DNA of 64,000 bases from Leptodactylus fallax (lineage: Eukaryota > Chordata > Amphibia > Anura > Leptodactylidae): contig CAMRHE010000156.1 in the NCBI GenBank assembly GCA_947044405.1, positions 3,597,001 to 3,661,000 on the forward strand, given 5' to 3'. This document shows, one piece after another, positions 30,473-43,640 of the stretch (its first letter is position 1; every line of letters begins with the position of its first letter). The position numbers and the translations under genes are program-made. Under the pieces are notes generated by a model. It was not told where the DNA came from. It worked only from the letters and a program-made list of their open reading frames with translations, and made no database searches.

Positions 30473-33400
30473 CTCAATTCCATGCTGCTATATGACATAT
30501 GGCATGTTCTACACCCGGATGTGAAAGATTGCTCCTTTTATTCACAATCCCACAACTCATACAGCAGATTGGACTATAGTTTTATACCTCATGCCCTCCT
30601 GTCCAAATGCTTATGTTCTCTATTGACAATGTCTTTCTCTCTGACCATGCACTAGTATCTTTCTCTCTCAACCTCCCCCCGTCCACCCGCCCCAACTCTT
30701 GGCGACTCAATGAATCGCTCTTGCTTGATGCTCAATGTTTGACTGATCTTAAAAGCTCCATAACTAACTTTGAATGTTACCACCTACAAGACACTACCTC
30801 CCTGCCTACTAAATGGGAGACCTTGAAGTGTATCCTGAGAGGGGTCTTGATCAAACATAGTGCCCGGATTAAACGAGACGTGGGTCGCAAACTCCAGTCC
30901 CTCTTGCAATTCCTGAGTACCTTGGAGGCACAACATAAGCAAACCCTCCAGAAAGACACTCTCACTGCTTTAACAGCGACTCGCCATGAGATTGGGGTGC
31001 TCCTTGAGCACAAGCAACAGCTACTTAGACACTTAGGACAACGCTCCTTCTATGAATGGGGTAATAAGGCAGGTCACCTCTTGGCCTGCACGGTCCGAGA
31101 ACGGCAGTTGGCAACCCTTGTCATGCCCATTAAACACCCCTCGGGTCGGATCTTTCACCTTACCACTGACACAGCTTCCACCTTCCGAGAATATTATGAA
31201 TCTCTTTACAACTTATCCCCGCCTTACACTTCCAAACAGAAACCAGACCCTCCGCTCTCTGTCCCAGAATATATCCAATACTGCTCTACCTCCCCTTGAA
31301 GCGGACAACATTCTTCAGTTGGATGCTACGTGCTCTCAAAAGGAGCTAGAATCTGGCCTTTCCACATTGTCCGCTGGCAAGAACCCTGGTGCTTCTATAA
31401 AGCCCTTTGCTCAGAACTGTCCCCATTCCTACTTAGAGTCTTCAATGCCGTCCTCTTTACACGCTCACATCACAGTCTTACTTAAGGAGGGCAAAGATCC
31501 CCTCCTCTGCCCCAGCTATAGACCTATCTCCCTCATAAATACAAACACAAAACTTTTTGGCAAGCTTATCGCTAATAGACTAAGATACCACATGGGTAAT
31601 CTCATACAATTAGACCACGTGGGTTTTATCCCTCAGAGGCGTGGGACAACACCCTAAAGGTCTTCTCTGCCATCCACTATGCCCAAAACTCTCACACACC
31701 TATGATGCTACTCTCCCTGGACGCAGAGAAGGCCTTTGATACAGTGGATTTTGGCTCCCTTAAGGCTGTACTTACCCAGACAGGCCTTGGTCCTGCCATG
31801 CTTGAGCGAATCCGAGCTTTATGTGCTTCCCCCCCCCAAGCACAAATTCAGGTTAATGGTATGTTCTCATCCCCCCTGACTACCCACAATGGTACCCGCC
31901 AGGGATGCCCTCCATCCCCGATCCTCTATGCCCTAGTAATGGAGCACCTACTGGTAGCCATCTGACGCAATCCTGATATCACAGGATTACGAGTACGCGA
32001 CCTACATTTAAAAATCTCAGTATTTGTGGATGATGGTTTGCTTTTCATCACCCAACTGCTGACATCACTCCCCTCTCTCCTCTGTGAAATTGCTACTTAT
32101 AGTTTTTTTAGTAACTATAAAATAAATCTCTCTAAAAGCACTGCTCTCAACATCTCCCTCCCAGATTCCTTTGTCCGATTGCTCTGCACCGCTTTTCCTT
32201 TTACCTGGTCCCCGAAAGCTATTAAATACCTGGGAGTCCAACTCCCCAAAACCCTTTCTGATACCAATTCCTTAAACTTCCTCCCCATCTTACGCTCCAT
32301 CCAATCAGATCTCCCCCGCTGGGACACCAAGGGATTCTAATGGCTAGGTCGCATCAATCTCTTGAAGATGAATGTCATCCCCAGGCTCCTCTACTTATTT
32401 CAAACGATCCCCATCATATTCCCTAGAGACTTCCTCACCATAATCCAGAAAACATTCTCCAGATTCATCTGGGCATCGAAATCACACAGGATCGACAAAC
32501 AGACAATATTCAGGCCTATGCAGTGGGGAGGCCTAGCGGTCCCGGACTGTTCCAGATATTACATTGCTGCGGTGGCGGCACATATTCTCAATTGACATCA
32601 TACTCCCAACACCAAGCTCTGGGTTGCGCTAGAGAGGTCTCTGTGCCCTTTCCCCCTCACATCCCTAACGTGGCTCCATAGACGCTGACCTCCCATATGT
32701 TATAAGACAGGTCCAGGGTGCGTGTTGTCTCCACAATATCTTTAAAAAGCTCTTCACTAGTGATGGCCCACTGACGCTTATCTCGGGGAACTACCCTACA
32801 GCTCTCTGGTCCCCCTCCTCTCCCCATCTACCACCCAATCTCCTCTCACATTTTCTCAGGTACTATCCCAGTCATCTCTCCTCCCCTATAATGACCTAGT
32901 CCCCCCTGAGGCAAATAACCTCACCACCCACTGGCATTGTCTTCAGCTTCACTATTTCTATGTCTCCCTGAAAAAGACGCAAAGGCCACTGTTACCTTTT
33001 GAACAACTCCTCTCAGTCCCTGATAATACGCCCGGTCTCAACAGTCTATAGCCTACTCTCTGACACCACCAATGACCCTCTCCCGGTCTTCACAGCATGA
33101 TGGGAGATATATGGGTGTTACGTTCCCACCAGATAGGTGGCTCTCTGCCTTTAGGGCGAGTCACAAATTCTCTATTTCTTGCAAAACTTAAGAAACAAAC
33201 TATAAAATCTTCTCTCACTGGTGCAGAGTGCCTTCTGTCCTTCATGAAATCTTCCCCTCGACTGCTGTTGGAGGTGTGGTACTGGCCAGGGTATGATGCT
33301 ACACATCTGGTGGAATTACCCTCTCTTACATCCCTTTTGGCATGAGGTCCACGGACTTATCAGGAGGTTGGGGTGGAGCTGAGAGACGACCCGGCTCTCC

Positions 33401-33615
33401 TTCTGCTTTCTATCTTGTAATCTCAAGGCACACGTTCACAAACTCTATTTTTCTATTTGCAGATACCCCACCTGTTATGGAATTGCATATTTCCTTAAAT
33501 TAAATTTTTCTGCATTTTGTTATCATGATTGTTGCTTTGCTTTGACAGAGCCTCCCCGCGCCCTACTATTTATTTTATTTATTTAGCTTACTTGTATAGC
33601 TAAATAAAAAACTTA
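30473..33615 (+). pseudogene. L1/Tx1-like ORF2: endonuclease end, RT and C-terminus
   Basis: Continues the interrupted endonuclease ([30 protein letters not shown]). Then linker (WETLKCILRGVLIKHSARI), RT blocks LKEGKDPLLCPSYRPISLIN, LSLDAEKAFDTVDF (catalytic D), NGTRQGCPPSPILYAL, and VFVDDGLLF (catalytic DD), KYLGVQLPK, LLKMNVIPRLLYLFQTIPI and GGLAVPDCSRYY. Multiple frame changes and stops (for example near 31300, 31965 and 32340). The C-terminal zinc region is poorly preserved. A/T-rich 3' end near 33600 (taaataaaaaactt). A moderately old copy. Confidence 0.82.
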
Positions 33616-36265
33616 ATGGTAAAAAATAGGATAGCATGTAATATAAAAATTACAGATATACTATGTGGAGCACCTTGGATGAATCCTAATAACACCACAG
33701 GGGTTACATGGAGCCAGAGTGTTTCAAAAGAGCAACATGTTGACTCTGGTGGAGAGGTCACCTGTGTTACACAAGGTTGTGGAGGATGACAGATTGTGTA
33801 TACTCCATTTTGTATTCCATGGCCATGTGGGACCATACCTGTAGCCATTTTACATTCATACATTTGTTTAGAGAGCTCATCCCCATCCAGATGCCTTAAT
33901 GAGGTGAGGCTCCTGTTTTGTTTGTTGTCCAAGTGCCAAAACTATTTTGCAGCTTTGCCACCAATCATGTTATGCTAGTTGTACTAGTTCAACCTGTATT
34001 TTGTCTACACACTGTATTTTAGACCACCTTTTTCCTTCCATTAAAGCAGAACCCACTATACACACAATAGCTGTGTATGTGTGAGTCTCTCTGTGCTATA
34101 GCTTATGAAATTGGACTTCAATACGGTGATACTTAGAGCGGATTGCACCCACAGAAATTGGCGTCCCTTGGGTGGGCCAGAGGTAAAGTACTACATGTCT
34201 GAACAAAACAAACGGAAAGGACAACGGGACAAGGAGATGTTAGAAACTGGTTCAAAAGCAGCCGCAGGTAAGAAGCTTTATTCTTACAATTTCTATTTTC
34301 CACTCCTCCTTGTCTTATGTAGTCTTTCTGGATGCCGGGTGAGTTGTAAGTAAAGTAATTCCTCTGGTCTTTTTAAGAACCCTGTTTATGAAGTATCCGT
34401 ATTTGAAGAATAACTAATGTAGAAATTTTCTGCTGTGTTTTTGGTATACATCCCATTTGGTTTGTTTATGTGTTGGACCCTGTGGAAAGTTATTAAGGAA
34501 AGATTAGCCGGGAAAGATTAGTCCATCGCCCATCTCCTAAGTTAAGGTAGAGGAGAAAGTAGTAGCCTGGGGCTACTGTATGAGTTCCTTGTATGTAGTT
34601 AACACTTTTTGGGTGCCGAGAGATATCCTTAGAGGTTTTAAAGGCAAGATGTTGCCTTAAATTAAGCACTGGGCGCCCGAGAGATATCCTTTGGAGGTTC
34701 TAGTATAAGAAGTGTGTCGTTAAGCGCGGAGCGCCTGAGAGGTACCGGTACCGGTACCGGTACCGTATTTTGTACCCTTTGAGGTTCGTCACAGAAGATT
34801 ATGCAAATCATGGAGAATTTGCCTGGGCGGTGTGAGGCTGATCCTAAGAATAGAGGAATTCCAGCTATAGAGATTGTGAGAGCAAAAGAGGGTGCTGATG
34901 TAGTCAATGGGTGCTCTATTAGGCAAGTGAAGGTGCCAAAAACAGCAATATAGTTGATAATGATAGGATGTGAAAAGATGGATTTCTGTATGTTGAAAAG
35001 TGGAGTGAGATGGAGAAAAGTGGAGTGACTCTCAGAAAACAAAGTGTTTCAGCAAGTTAGTAACTGAAGGTTTCAGAGGAAGTTGAGCTTGGTGCAATAA
35101 AGTGTGTTTGGATATTGTTTAAAGATTCCTCAGACTGGTGAGGTAGCAATTGTTGATTTTGAAGTCCATCCCGCCTCTTGAACAAAGTGCACCTTAAACA
35201 AAAGCCTAACAAAGGCCTAATCTAGAGTCTTGTGTACACGTTTGTAGAAGAAAATCCATTGTTTCAGTGAATTAGAAGTAACTCGCATATCTGTTTTGTA
35301 ATGTCTTTTTGTTTATAATATCACATTTGAAGGAATTTATGAGTGTGACTGAATGAATGCTATGATTTGCAAGAAAGTTTATGATAGAGTCATGTATATG
35401 GTCTAGAAATCTTGTGTCTGTTTAGGATTTGAGTACATGTCTGACTAGTTGAACAGATGTTGCGTGGTAGATGGATTGGGAGACAAAGTGGCCACGATAT
35501 AAATTGACTTTGAAATCATAATATAAGCTCTCCCATTCATTCTGCCTGCTTCACTGATTGAGGATATTTTGTGTATTTACTAAAGTCATTGAATTGCTTG
35601 TAATTGTGGAGTGTGTAGGAGCTCGAGAAGACTAGATTTACTTGTACCGGATAGTCTGAATGAGCTGACAATTTAAAAGATGGCTTATCTATGAATTATA
35701 GTGCATATAGTGTAATAATTTTTTTGTCTTGCTAAACCATGTAATTCTAAACTAGCTTGTTGACACAGGAAGAAGAGATAAAAGCCAACTGTGTGTATGC
35801 TAATGAGGTGGGGGTTGAACTTATTAGACACAGAAAGGAATGTCAAGCAAGTGGTATGATTGAAACCTGGTAAAGGAAACGTTTGAACATAAATCCAAAG
35901 TCCCATTTCATGCTGGTACCATTCCCACGGAAGAGATTAATATTAGCCTTAGTCTGCCAAGCACCTCTAGTGTAAGGTCAAGTAAAGTGGAGTTCATTTT
36001 TAAGAAAAAGATTCATGCCCCCTTACAAGATAGTGACAGATGGTTCACAGAGGGAATAAAGGGTTGTCCAGAGCACAAATCCTCAATATGGGGACTAGTT
36101 AAGGATAGTCAGGGGTGTCTGATACAGAGCACTGGACCCCCAAAGAGACATAGAGATTGGGGATAAGTGGTGTGCAAAACCCCCCATGCAGCGACTCTTT
36201 AGCTACCTCTATTGCCTAGTTCATCTTCAGAAAGCATGCATATTGCCCAAGGATGTATATCTAGT
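33616..36265. other. Mostly unrecognised; possible degraded ERV fragments
   Basis: No confident gene. (ggtacc)-type microsatellite at 34742-34764. Two near-copies of gcgcccgagagatatcctt at 34610-34650 and 34672-34710. A frame at 36190-36285 reads ILPKDVYLVCGHQAY, faintly like the surface-protein motif LP.G.YL.CG..AY of some endogenous retroviruses, and 36020-36130 reads WFTEG...IWGLVKD, faintly RNase-H-like. These are too short to call. Confidence 0.3.
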
Positions 36266-36596
36266 ATGTGGTCATCAAGCATACTGATAACAATTTCAAA
36301 CAGGTGTCATTACTACAGGTAATGAGTGGAGGACAGAGGAGCCTCTTAAAGAAGAAGTTACAGGTCTGTGAGAGCCAGAAATCTTGCTTGTTTGTAGGTG
36401 ACCAAATACTTATTTTCCACCATAATTTGCAAATAAATTCTTTAAAAATCAGACAATGTGATTTTTTGGATTTGTTTTCTCATTTTGTCTCTCATAGTTG
36501 AGGTCTACCTATGATGTCAATTACAGACCTCTCTCATCTTTTTAAGTGGGAGAACTTGCACAATTGGTGTCTGACTAAATACTTTTTTCCACACTG
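36266..36596 (+). mobile_element. Tc1/mariner element, 3' end only
   Basis: The segment ataacaatttcaaacaggtg ... ggtaatgagtggaggacag ... aagaagttacaggtctgtg, followed by ctcatctttttaagtgggag ... ctaaatacttttttcc and cactg at 36596, is the end of the same Tc1 family as the MITE at 58663-59050. TA follows at 36597-36598. The 5' part, including most of the transposase, is absent. Confidence 0.75.
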
Positions 36597-38033
36597 TATA
36601 TGGCCCAGGTACCATACAGAATCATTTTACCTAATTTCATACATTAAAACTCCTAGATCCTATAGAACTCACTAATAGTAATATAAATACTAATAAAAAA
36701 TTATAGAAATAGAGTATTTTAATTCTAAATGGATCATTGGGTCAAAGATATATATTAGATGACTATCAAGCTGTCTTCCTGGGAATTGCACTGGGTCAAG
36801 CAATTCCTGAGTTCCTTATGAACCTACTTAATTGTCAGAGTAACTAAAGTAAATGAAAGTGCTGTTTTAAATCTGTGGTTTATCTTCTGCCTGATTACAG
36901 TTTATTGCAAGTACAGTGCACAGTTGTTTCATTATCATTCTAACGGTTTCCATAGTAACCTAATTCTTATGTCAATGCAACTCACAGAAAGACCTCAGCT
37001 GGACAGCTAAGCTGTCTAGGAAATACTATAAGCAGAAATAAAAGTCACTCCATTCTTCTCAATCCTTTATAAAGCCAAATCTACACACAGGGAAATATTT
37101 AGATTGTTAAAAAAGAGCAGTTTTGCAACCACAGTACCACTTTATTATTTATCTCCCTGGAGAATGCTTAATTCACATCTTAGCGAAATTGCATTGTTAA
37201 CTTTACTATGCTATTTTATGTAATATATTTAGAGAGTTAATTCCCACAAAGCTTGTACTTGATATTACATGCTAAAAATGATGGGTCACTTTAAATGAAG
37301 CTTATTTTTGATTACAAACAACATTTCATTTTTCTTCAGATTTGGCCACAAAGAAAGCTGAATGGGAGCTGAGCTGCAAAAACACAGTTGTGCCACTACA
37401 CAGTATACAGAGCAAAATTAGTGTAGATCTCAATAGAAATTGCAGATCCGGTGCAGGGAATCTATCTAATCTCTAAAACTAAAATAGCTGTAGTTAGAGG
37501 AATACTTACTTTATTACTGGGACGCTGCTGTGGAGTACGTTCTTTTCAGAGCGCGTCCTCATTAGAGCAAATTTACACTCCAACAGGCGGCATCTTCAAG
37601 GATGGGTCTCAGCTGTAGATACGAGATTTTCTGGCTCTAGGATCTATAGGAACTCCCCAGCCTGAGGTTTCACATAGTGACTCAAATCCAACATCTGAAA
37701 TCACCATCCAACAGTATACTTGGGGCTATTCCAGTTTTTACTAATTGTCTATGTTATTTGGTGGACACTGAGTTTAGAATCTGGAATATAGTGGGGGATT
37801 GATACTGGTGCATAAGGCTGTTCTGTATTGTACCATAATTCACATACTCACTGTTTACTAGTGGTAAGCAGTAGACTTAGGTGATGCAGATTATCAGATG
37901 ACCTGCACTCTTAGCTGAGCCCAATCATATTTACTCTCCCAATATACTAAACAGCAGGGTAGTGTGTACACCTCTTGCTTATTTATTTTTATGTATATAT
38001 CATTAAATAAAAGTTATGTTTTATATTTGATAT
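36597..38033. other. No recognised gene
   Basis: A/T-rich DNA of 1.4 kb without coding frames or repeat structure I can identify. Confidence 0.5.
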
Positions 38034-38588
38034 TGTCAGGATCTGGAGTGCTGAGTGGGCTGACATGGACACAGACTCCAAGGTATTAGTCCAAGTATTT
38101 GGTTTTATTCACTCAAAATGCTGCTTGGTACATGCAACATAACAGAAACAAAAAAAAATAAATACCTGCTCGTCTGGGCTCTAACTAAACAGAAATGGGT
38201 TACCTCACCTAGAATAGGAACAAGTTCAAACAGTCAGATTGTCTTCCAGCAGTAGCAACTTTCTTTGTGGCTTTCCAGCCAAGCTCTGCCACAGTCTGCT
38301 CTCCTAGCAGACTTCTTATATCCCCCTAACGAGGAGATCCCAGTCAGCTGGATTTCTCCAGGCGTGTCCACAAGGTGTGGACTGGAGGGGATGGGAATGG
38401 CAGGTCCCACTACCAGCCTACCCGCCATTCTATAAAAATCCAGCCCAGTACACAGCACTTAAATAATGCTCAGCAAACATAGTTGTCTGCTGAGAAACAA
38501 ACTCTCTGGATTTCCCTCATCTCACCCATCTGAGCAACCTGGGTGAGATGTACATCCCTTCCAATATCTTACCAGTCATCGGCTTACA
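38034..38588 (-). mobile_element. Candidate solo LTR
   Basis: TGTCAGG at the left and CTTACA at the right are TGT...ACA ends of a 555-bp segment flanked by atat on both sides (38030-38033, 38589-38592). A polyadenylation motif AATAAA lies on the minus strand near 38103, close to the left end, suggesting minus orientation. The A/T-only duplication is weak evidence on its own. Confidence 0.5.
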
Positions 38589-38716
38589 ATATATATCTCT
38601 AAATACCTATCCCCTAAACCTTAATACACAGAGCCGTCTGCTTCCAGCTCTATATACTATGCTGTAATCAGCTAATCGGTGCCAGGCAGGATAAGACATC
38701 AATTGTCATTCTTGGA

Positions 38717-38890
38717 GAATTTATTTATTTTATTTTGCTTGCTTATATAGCATAGAGCTTTTACAAACATTTACAGTCGCTGTCCCATATAGGGCTCATA
38801 ATCTAAATTTCCTATCAGTATGTGGGAAGAAACCAGAGTACTCAGAGAAAACCCACGCAAACATGGGAAGAAAGGGACATATATGTCAGA
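38717..38890. repeat. Widespread vertebrate interspersed repeat
   Basis: tttatttattttattttgct ... ttatatagc ... tgtcccatatagggctcata ... gaaaccagagtactcagaga ... acccacgcaaacatggg is a pattern I recognise as a common frog/fish repeat. A truncated start of the same type occurs at 33570-33600. Confidence 0.5.
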
Positions 38891-41252
38891 CAACCTGGCC
38901 TAAGAGATTAGCAGTGCAGGATGGTTCACTGGTATAAAGAACAATAATTAGGTTCTGATTCATGTAGTCCTACAGTAGGATTGTCAGATTTGGGGAATCT
39001 TTTTGGATTTGTCTCTAAATGTGAACAATTGAAAACACATGTTGTCCGGGCAGTTCCATATGCCATTTGTATAAAACAGTCCATAATACTGATGAAATCT
39101 GAACCTAAAACATCTGTTCTTGGATGGTGAATTTCCAGTGAATTTCTGCTGATACAATAAACAATGTTATTGGCTGGGAAAAAATGTAGCTTGAATAACC
39201 ATAGCAAACTAACCCATAATGAAGAATTATATAATAAACAGTGTTTTTGCAAATATATAGTATATAATGCTAAAATAGAATGCTCCCATAGAATTCACAT
39301 GCAATAGACAGCGTTTTTAATGTTTTTTGGTGATCATTTTGTATAAAATGCTCTAAATCTTCATGTTAACAGACACCAACATGCACATTTATCAAGGATA
39401 AACATTCCTGTTATCGAGGGGCATTTCCAGCTGTCCAACTTACTGTATTTCATGTCCATTGCTATGATGTGTCGATGTATGCACATATATGAGTTTGGAC
39501 CATTCAATATTATCTTTAAAAAGTTTCAAAAATATCTTTTATGAATGGAACATTAGATATAATACAAATATGTGGTTGGATGTTTCCCCAGTAATACTAA
39601 ATATGTGACTGGAGTATTGCTGAGTTGAGCCTGGCACCATCTCGTCCCCAATCACCACTCTAAAGGATAAAGACTGGTCCAGACACTGTTACATGATGGA
39701 ATTAAATGGCTACAACAGCCTCTTTAATAACATTATAATCGTACAAAGGTAAATAACTAATAAATAACCATTAAATAACGACATTGTAACCACTTTGTAG
39801 GTCTAGCAGGGCCCAAAGTAGGCCTTCCTGCACCGTTCTGACTCAGGCGGTGACAAATTTGTCCCAGGGTATTGCACATTTTACCCTGATTTTTCATGAA
39901 ATAGCCACCATCAGTTCAGCTGAAATGCCATAATACCCTGGGGCACCATTCCATTAAAAGCCCCCTTTTTCCTGAAACTCAGCCTTGAAGTGTTCCCTGA
40001 AAGACATTTCTACTGCCACAAAGAGCATAAATAATTCCTTATGCACTGGAGTCGTGCCACACCTGCAAGGCTCACTTGATGCCATCCTGGAGGCCAAGAG
40101 ATAAAATGTCAAAGCCAACATCACTAACTATAATCAATAACTACTATACCCTCTTTCCTAACAATAAAACATGAAACTGATCTATTAACTTTACGTTTGG
40201 CCTTATTAATATGATCCACTGAATATGCATGATGCCAATACAGGAGCTGAGGCTACAACCTATTCCATAACATCCCGCACATCCCATTGGATCAGCGCTT
40301 CGTTACAATGAAAGCCAAGCTGTTCTGACTCAATAGCTTGGCTGCAAGTGTGAGGTTGTGAGTGTCCTGTAGTCTCTATGCTAACCAGCAATTTACACCA
40401 AGATATCTATCAGATAGTGTTCAACTCAACTGAGGAGGCGTAGATAAGATTCCAGATGCTTTAATCCAGGTAAATCTTGTAAAACCTCATACAGCAGTAG
40501 GTGAAAAATGATGAAATACCAGGAGCTGAGCAGACATGTTGCTTACAAAGAAGTGAAACTAAACTGAGGGGGAGAGAGGAGGAGCTACAGCATCACAGCT
40601 AAGGATACAGAGAGAGAAAAGGGACAAACTACAAAGACAAACAGTATCACAGATATATGTCAGTGAATTAAACCAAGTCCTGGGACATGACACAAGCTAT
40701 CCATCCAGTCTAACCACAGAGGTGATGAACTGACAGCTGAATTGAAGCTGTACTGAAGCTGAAGCTGTACTATTGAACTGAATTAAAACACAGCTTAGAT
40801 GCCTTTTTTACAGCAAAATAGAATTGATGCCTATGGAAATGTAAAGAATATAACCCCCTTTTCCTAATTGGTCAGTCTCGGAATGTGAAATGATGTGGAA
40901 GACCATCATGGGCATGGCCAAATGAACTAACAAGTTCTCCAATGCGAAAGTCCCCAAAAAAGGCTAGTGAATAGGCCACCTGAAACAATGTACATTCGTA
41001 ATTCATAAAGCATATCTCCGTCAACTTAAAAACTACTACTTTATGGGAAAGAAATAAGGAAAAAAGTGCACCATGTGCGGAACCTATTAGGTTTCTATGT
41101 TACAGTCAAATAAACCCTCTTTCCCTCTTTAGGGCTCACCTCATGTGGTTGTGAACAGTCACAAACACTTAATGTGAGTCTCAAGATAGATGGTGAAGGC
41201 TGATTCTGCTGGTCTCTCCATGGGGATCCTCTGGATTCCTAGTGTAGGTATT
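38891..41252. other. No recognised gene; possible Ngaro 3'-end relic
   Basis: Unique-looking DNA of 2.4 kb. At 39695-39730 tggaattaaatggctacaac followed by agcctctttaataac resembles the 3' terminus of the Ngaro-like element at 44893-44930, so an older Ngaro end may be present. Nothing else was identified. Confidence 0.35.
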
Positions 41253-41398
41253 GGTAGGGGAGGCTTCCAACACATCCAGAGCATGGAAGTGCAATAGAGC
41301 CAGGTATAGCGCTCCTCACCATCTGGTCACTGGTGAGGAGCTCTATACCTGGCTCTATTGTACTTCCATGCACTGGATTTGTTGGAAGCCTCCCTACC
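41253..41398. repeat. 146-bp palindrome (inverted repeat)
   Basis: Arms of about 68 bases: ggtaggggaggcttccaaca ... gagccaggtatagcgctcct at the left, aggagctctatacctggctc ... ttggaagcctccctacc at the right, centre near 41326. A few mismatches. RNA from either strand would form a long hairpin. It may be a small foldback MITE. Confidence 0.75.
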
Positions 41399-41757
41399 AT
41401 TACCAACTTAAAAACAAGGTTCTCCAGTAAAGCAAAGGAATTTGATCTCCTAGAGTCTGGAGGGCTGGTGGTAAGGATAAAATGACTGTAGCCCGTCAAC
41501 ACCTAATGAATCAGAAAATCCCTGATATTATCAGGAACATAAAAAAACTTAAACCACAATGCTAAAGCAACTGTTTTGGAAATACCTCTAGTATAGCTAA
41601 CAGAATAAATATAGTGAAACAGAGACTCCTTCTGTCGCATCACAGTCCAACTCCTGGGAAAGAAGTATCCACTCTTGCCAAACCTTATTATATACCTTCC
41701 ATATTCTGTTGCTGCGTGCACACCCAATTAATGGCTGTCTGGACACCAAGCCCCATA
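41399..41757. other. No recognised gene
   Basis: Short open frames on the minus strand show no known motif. Confidence 0.4.
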
Positions 41758-42239
41758 GGCGTTGACAGTATCAGACTGGGATGTCTAGGGCCCACCAGTG
41801 CAACTGTTTCTAGAGGCCCACTGCCATGGACCCCTGCAGATTGATCAGCTTACCAACACAGCTCAGCTACAGGTAATAACAATGCCATGCTGCTCGTCCG
41901 CCATACGATGTGCACCACTGCATCTAAACACTACACTATATCTACACTATGTATGGCAAGCAAGCAGCGTAGCTCCTGGAATTGTTAACATTAACATGAC
42001 CCATACAACTATAGTAGCCACAACTGTTATCAAGAATTTGGTGAGTGAGCAGTGCAGCACCCGGCATGTAAACAATACTGGGAGCTGTGTGTTCTGGTAG
42101 ACATCTGATCTGAGGGGTCCTAATAGTCTACGAGATCTAAGAGAACAGTGGGGGTCTAAGGGACTGGGATGCTTTTAAGAGCACCCTCACCCCTTCACTA
42201 TTTACATTGCACAGATCTGTTTTATAGTGACCATGCAAT

Positions 42240-42590
42240 ATAATTACAGCCAGTGATCCCACACATTATAATATAATCCACATTGGCTCCACATAGTATA
42301 ATATGCTCCACAGTGGCCCCACACAGTACAATATGCTCCACAGTGGCCCCCACATAGTATAATATGCTCCACAGTGGCCTCATACAGTATAGTATGCTCC
42401 ACAGTGGCCCCACATATTATAATATGATCCATAGTGGCCCCACACATTATAATATGCTCCATATTGGCTCCACACAGTATAATATGCTCCACAGTGGACC
42501 CCACATAGTATAATATGCTCAACAGTGGCTCTCACATAGTATAATATGCTCCACAATGGCACCCACACAGTATAATTTGTTCCACAATGG
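42240..42590 (-). repeat. Tandem array of ~30-bp units, part 1
   Basis: About eleven degenerate units with the core acagtataatatgctccaca followed by gtggccccca. Same unit as at 6028-6160, other strand. Confidence 0.8.
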
Positions 42591-42593
42591 TCC

Positions 42594-43040
42594 TTGTAGA
42601 AAGGCAGAAGGTAAAACAGTAGATGGCAGATACCTTTCACTAAGGTGGCTGGTATCTGTGAGATAACTATCTGGAGTCTGGGTCCGGATTTTGGAAGTTG
42701 TTGCAGACCCAAGCCTATACTCCAATCTGAGTCTTGCTGGGTGCAGCTTTGAAGAGCAAAAACTGCCCAAAAGGAAGGGGTGTGGTGGTCTCTTCTGTGT
42801 GAAGCTCTGAAACTGAAACACACTCTGCCCTGTGTGGAGGACAGACCCCTAACCTATCCTGTTGCATAGGTGAGCTCTGTTGACCCATGTGTACCTGAGG
42901 TTAAGGATGGTTTATGTTTTCCTGATCTGTTCATTTATGCTGAAGCAAGCTGTTTATTGAGTTGAACTGTATGAACTGTTGGCAATAAAACTGCACGTAT
43001 GAACTGTTACCCTGCCTACATGATAACAAGCCACTCAAAA
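42594..43040 (+). mobile_element. Insertion splitting the tandem array, possibly a solo LTR
   Basis: Non-repetitive 447-bp segment with ggtcc on both sides (42589-42593, 43041-43045). Inside it, tgtagaaagg (42595) and ctgcctaca (ending 43020) look like TGT...ACA LTR ends, with aataaa at 42983. The two boundary solutions do not agree by about 20 bases, so its nature is uncertain. Confidence 0.4.
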
Positions 43041-43059
43041 GGTCCCGCATTTACACCCT

Positions 43060-43640
43060 ACACAGTAGAATATTCTGAACAGTGGTCCCCACACAGTAGA
43101 ATATGCTCCACAGTGACCCCACTCAATATAATATGCTCCAGAGTAGCCTTACATATTATAATGTGCCACACAGTAGCCCACACAGTATAATGTGCCACAG
43201 TGGCACCCACACAGAATATGCTCCACAATGGCCCCCACACAGTAGAATATGCTTCACAGTGGCCCTCACATAGTATAATATGCTCCAGAGTGGCCTTACA
43301 CAGTATAAAATGCTCCACACAGTATAATGTTCTCCACAGTGGCCCCCACACAGTATAATATGCTCCACACAGTATAATATGCTCCACAGTGGCCCCACAC
43401 AGTATTATATGTTCCACAGTGTCCCCACACAGTATAATACGCTGTACAATAGCCCCCACACAGTACAATATGCTCAACAATCATCCCCACACAGTATAAT
43501 GTGTTCCAAAAGCCCCCAATGCAGTATAATGTGCCACAGTGTCCCCCACACAGTATAATATGCTCCACACAGTAAAATATGCTCCATAGTGGCCCCTACA
43601 CAGCATAATATGCTACCCACAGTGGCTCCAAACAGTATAA
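43060..43640 (-). repeat. Tandem array of ~30-bp units, part 2
   Basis: About nineteen degenerate units of the same type as part 1, some shortened to 16-18 bases by loss of the gtggcccc half. Confidence 0.8.

Noticed and set aside
34742..34764. ggtaccggtacc run as a regulatory palindrome
   Set aside because: A short simple-sequence repeat explains it.
42240..43640. Regular ~30-bp repeats, CRISPR-like at first sight
   Set aside because: Units are contiguous and degenerate without unique spacers, lie inside a hAT element, and the context is vertebrate.
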